Shown here: positions 61,441 through 64,000 of the stretch, piece after piece
Layout: the number at the start of each line of letters is the position of its first letter
Position numbering within the stretch: position 1 is the stretch's first letter
Source: Rostrohypoxylon terebratum
Taxonomy: Eukaryota > Ascomycota > Sordariomycetes > Xylariales > Hypoxylaceae
Assembly (NCBI GenBank): GCA_022497145.1
Contig: MU385872.1
Location: 310,001 to 374,000 of the forward strand
Direction of reading: 5' to 3'
DNA: 64,000 bases
Notes under the pieces: generated by a model
Seen by the model: only the letters and a program-made list of their open reading frames with translations
Database searches by the model: none
What the model was told of the DNA's origin: nothing
Made by a program: the position numbers and the translations under genes

Positions 61441-63697
61441 TATGTAGGTATGTAGGTATATATCATTGATGTATACCTACCTATACACACCTCACATACA
61501 TGAGTACCTGGTAGGGTTCTGGATACACACGCACCCAAGGACTCGGGGCAATCTAGCATCTGCATCTAGTGTAACGGCGTGTCACACAGACCGCCGGTTG
61601 TTCATTCCGAAAGAGACTGCTGGTGCTGATCCTGTGTCTGGGCATAGTTGCCTTGTCGCCTTATGATAAAAGGGGGAAGTGAGGAGGGAGAGGAGGGAGA
61701 GGAATATGAGTGATCGTGAGATTGGGTGTCGGGGATGCGTTGATACCGCGGAATGAGTATGCTTTGATGTGGAAGGAGCTTAGAAGGTTACGTCCGTTAC
61801 GTGACTCTTGATTCGATCTTCTGGCCCCTTGGCACGGCACGTAGGGCTATGTTGGATAGGATTGGATCGTGTGCGTGCCGTGTTCGATGAATCGGGTATA
61901 CAGCCCGTCACAGTTGCTATCATGGTAACTATTACCTAAGGCACATCTCGTGTTTCTATAACAACAATGCCGAACGGACGGTGACACCATGCATCAGGAA
62001 ATGCCTAATCTCTTAGTCAAACCGACGTGCTGAGAGATACTATGCCTATGAAGCCACCCCTAAGCCCTATAGGTGAAACACGGTCAGTACCGGAGGCTGC
62101 GCTGGACCTTTGGCGAAGAGACACTGCCCAGCAACGGATAGGGATAGGGCTACGAGATGAACACACCACATGCCGAATCGTGCTACCGAAGCAAGTCCCA
62201 GCCCTACGATGTAACTCGAGAGATACATATCCAGTACCTAATCCAGCGCGGCAGGTAAACTGAGACAAGCCGACGACGAAAAAGATCTCAACGGCCGCCG
62301 TAGACTGGCGCAATTACGAAGTAAAGCAAAACGGTGGCGGACTAGCCCTATTACCACAGCCTCTCCTAGGTACCGCACTACCGCACGGGAATCCTCATCG
62401 CCGACCGGCGGTCGCCGATTGATAAAAAAAAGGGGGCAAGGCGGAAGTTTCCATAGATAGGTACCTACTAGCCTAGGTAGGCCGGCTACAAGTTACATAC
62501 CATAGGGAGGTAGATTAATTTATAGGAAGGTAAGGCAAAACCGAGGGGGGGGGGGGGGGAAGGGTGCGCTCGTCGTATGTCCGGGGACTCGCTCACTCGC
62601 TGCTTGGGGGCGGATATAAACGTGGTCGGTAGGCTATGGCAAGCCACGCAACGCCGGGCTAAGGGGTGCCGTGGTATAATGGATGTATGACGTACATATC
62701 TGGTTCATTTTATGCTTGTACCCACTTACTATACCTACTTACCTACCTCACGACTTACGTACCTATTTAGTCATGCTGGTCTAGGACGAAAGCCACAACG
62801 GCGGAGCCTCACGGTTATACGGCAGGAGGGTATAGGTACCTTAATACCTAGTTAGTTAGTTAGTTAGGTAGACATACTACGTGGCGGGAGCAGGGAGGAG
62901 GGAAAAAGGGGGGAAGGGGGAAAAATGCCCTGGAGGCGTCGTTGCCAAGAGAACGAGGCCGGAGGTTGGCAAAACCTGATTGTCGCGGGACATTGGCGTT
63001 TCAGGTGGCGCCTTCAGTCTGCCAGAGGCGCTCGGAGTCCGTGGACGTCCATCTTCCAGCTGAGTGTGCGTTCCCCGGGCCCTGAGGCCCCGGTCGCGGA
63101 GGTGCTACTATGGCACATAGATCGTAGAACGTTGGTCTGCGGAATTATGCTGGGAGGGGTCGAAGCCACATTCGCGGGTTTTGTATTAGGTAATAAGGGT
63201 TATGTAAGGTATAGCTGTTGATATGGTTGGCTTGAGAATTTATGAGGGAAAACTGGCTGAAGAGTTTGATATAGGTAAGTAATTATGACTTGGGAGCATC
63301 AGATAATTTTATAGAAGTTGATTCTTTATCTACCTAACTTACACCAGTAGACGGTACCAATTAAATTATGGTTGTAATCGATTTCGAATGATACGTATCG
63401 AAATCCCCGTGGATGGGTGTCATCTCAAACCTGTCCCAATGGCAACTAGCAATGCTGTATGAACTTCATGGTCTAGTGTTTATCAGTAGTCATTGATTGA
63501 TACCATATGATATTAAAAGTCTTATTGTTGGGTAGAAACCATCTCTCGAAGAGTGAAGGAGGAATATTCTTCGAGTAGGTAGGTTGGTAGATAGGTACAA
63601 AGTTAGAATTAAAATGAAGTGCCTATTGAGAAGAAAGGCAACTTCCCACTAGATACCTATCTAGACGGGGTTCGATCAACTTGTTCAATGATTCTTG
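61441..63697. other. Intergenic, repeats only
   Basis: No gene recognised. Contents include purine-rich GGGAGAGGA sequence (61670-61702), a 15-base G run (62545-62559), a GTTA tetramer run (62850-62866), G-rich purine sequence at 62888-62922, and TAGGTACC words at 62459-62485 and 63570-63598. Frames such as 62925-63221 have an ATG start but no known motif. Confidence 0.4.
62545..62559. repeat. 15-base poly-G run
   Basis: A homopolymer of 15 G. Such runs are common sites of sequencing error, so its exact length should not be trusted. Confidence 0.9.
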
Positions 63698-64000
63698 TCA
63701 ATCATATTTCCCTGATTTATAGGATAGACGAGACATGTGTTCAATGTTTCTGACGGTTGTTGTTGAAATTGTACCTAACCCCCTATGCCGCATCCGAATG
63801 TAGCCCCTGAATCCGTATGCTTGACTTGAGCAGATCTGAGAAAGGTCTTTTCCATTTCCAAGTTCACTGAATGAGTTGAATATTGGCTGAACTCTGATGT
63901 ATGGAGCCTTTGTTTGCTGGTAGAAGAAGGCTCTGGTCCTGACCAAGTCAAAGAACTCTGTCAAGTCGAGTCCGGTGATAAAACGATCGAGGACGGTCTC
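63698..64000 (-). CDS. Partial hypothetical protein running off the right edge
   Basis: A minus-strand frame enters from the window edge and stays open for 100 codons to the TGA at 63698-63700. It begins ETVLDRFITGLDLTEFF and continues with FFYQQTKAPYIRVQPIFNSF, which has the varied composition of a real protein. The last 30 or so codons are less convincing, so the true exon may end earlier with a splice site. No family is recognised. It is probably the 3' part of a gene that starts outside the window. Confidence 0.35.
   Translation of the reverse strand, partial: ETVLDRFITGLDLTEFFDLVRTRAFFYQQTKAPYIRVQPIFNSFSELGNGKDLSQICSSQAYGFRGYIRMRHRGLGTISTTTVRNIEHMSRLSYKSGKYD

Noticed and set aside
61214..61447. 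77-codon frame of repeated Tyr-Val-Cys-Met
   Set aside because: Produced entirely by the GTAT/GTGT microsatellite.

Overview
The window reads as nuclear DNA of a filamentous ascomycete (Pezizomycotina). A Sordariomycete is most likely, but the order cannot be settled from sequence alone. The evidence is many short introns (45 to 128 bp) with GTNNGT donors, CTAAC/CTGAC-type branch sites and YAG acceptors; typical mould proteins (a VIB-1/NDT80-family regulator, a fungal TMEM16 scramblase, a WSC-domain wall protein, a DUF4360 secreted protein); and intergenic DNA littered with TACCTAGGTA-like words.

The left half (about 0.8 to 32.6 kb) is ordinary gene-dense DNA with twelve genes, for which exon structures are given: a C2H2 zinc-finger/fungal-specific transcription factor (+), an F-box protein (+), the peroxisomal ubiquitin ligase Pex12 (+), a secreted DUF4360 protein (+), a TMEM16/anoctamin scramblase (-), a calcineurin-like phosphoesterase (+), a GH16 plus WSC cell-surface protein (-), carnitine O-acetyltransferase with both a mitochondrial-type leader and a peroxisomal AKL tail (+), cyclase-associated protein (-), a Mak32-like PfkB-fold protein (+), the COPI ArfGAP Glo3 (-) and the mitochondrial translocase subunit Tim21 (+). 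From 10.8 kb on, strands alternate, giving a series of convergent and divergent pairs. Two introns have lengths divisible by three and contain no stop, so they are hidden inside longer open frames (in the transcription factor and in the WSC domain).

The right half is almost empty. About 19.6 kb (32.6 to 52.2 kb) has no recognisable gene and includes AT-rich patches. The one clear gene is a VIB-1/XprG-type NDT80 DNA-binding regulator (52.2 to 54.8 kb), whose first coding exon could not be placed. After it come about 9 kb of simple repeats and dispersed palindromic words, and an open frame running off the right edge.

The genes do not form a biosynthetic cluster or an operon-like system. Functional links are general: Pex12 and carnitine acetyltransferase both serve peroxisomal metabolism, Glo3 serves retrograde vesicle traffic and Cap serves actin turnover. 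I found no convincing undescribed system. The most unusual points are the isolated vib-1-like locus, the GH16 domain whose catalytic signature carries Glu in place of the central Asp, the Mak32-like protein with Asn where the PfkB catalytic Asp normally sits, and the enriched TACCTAGGTA palindrome.
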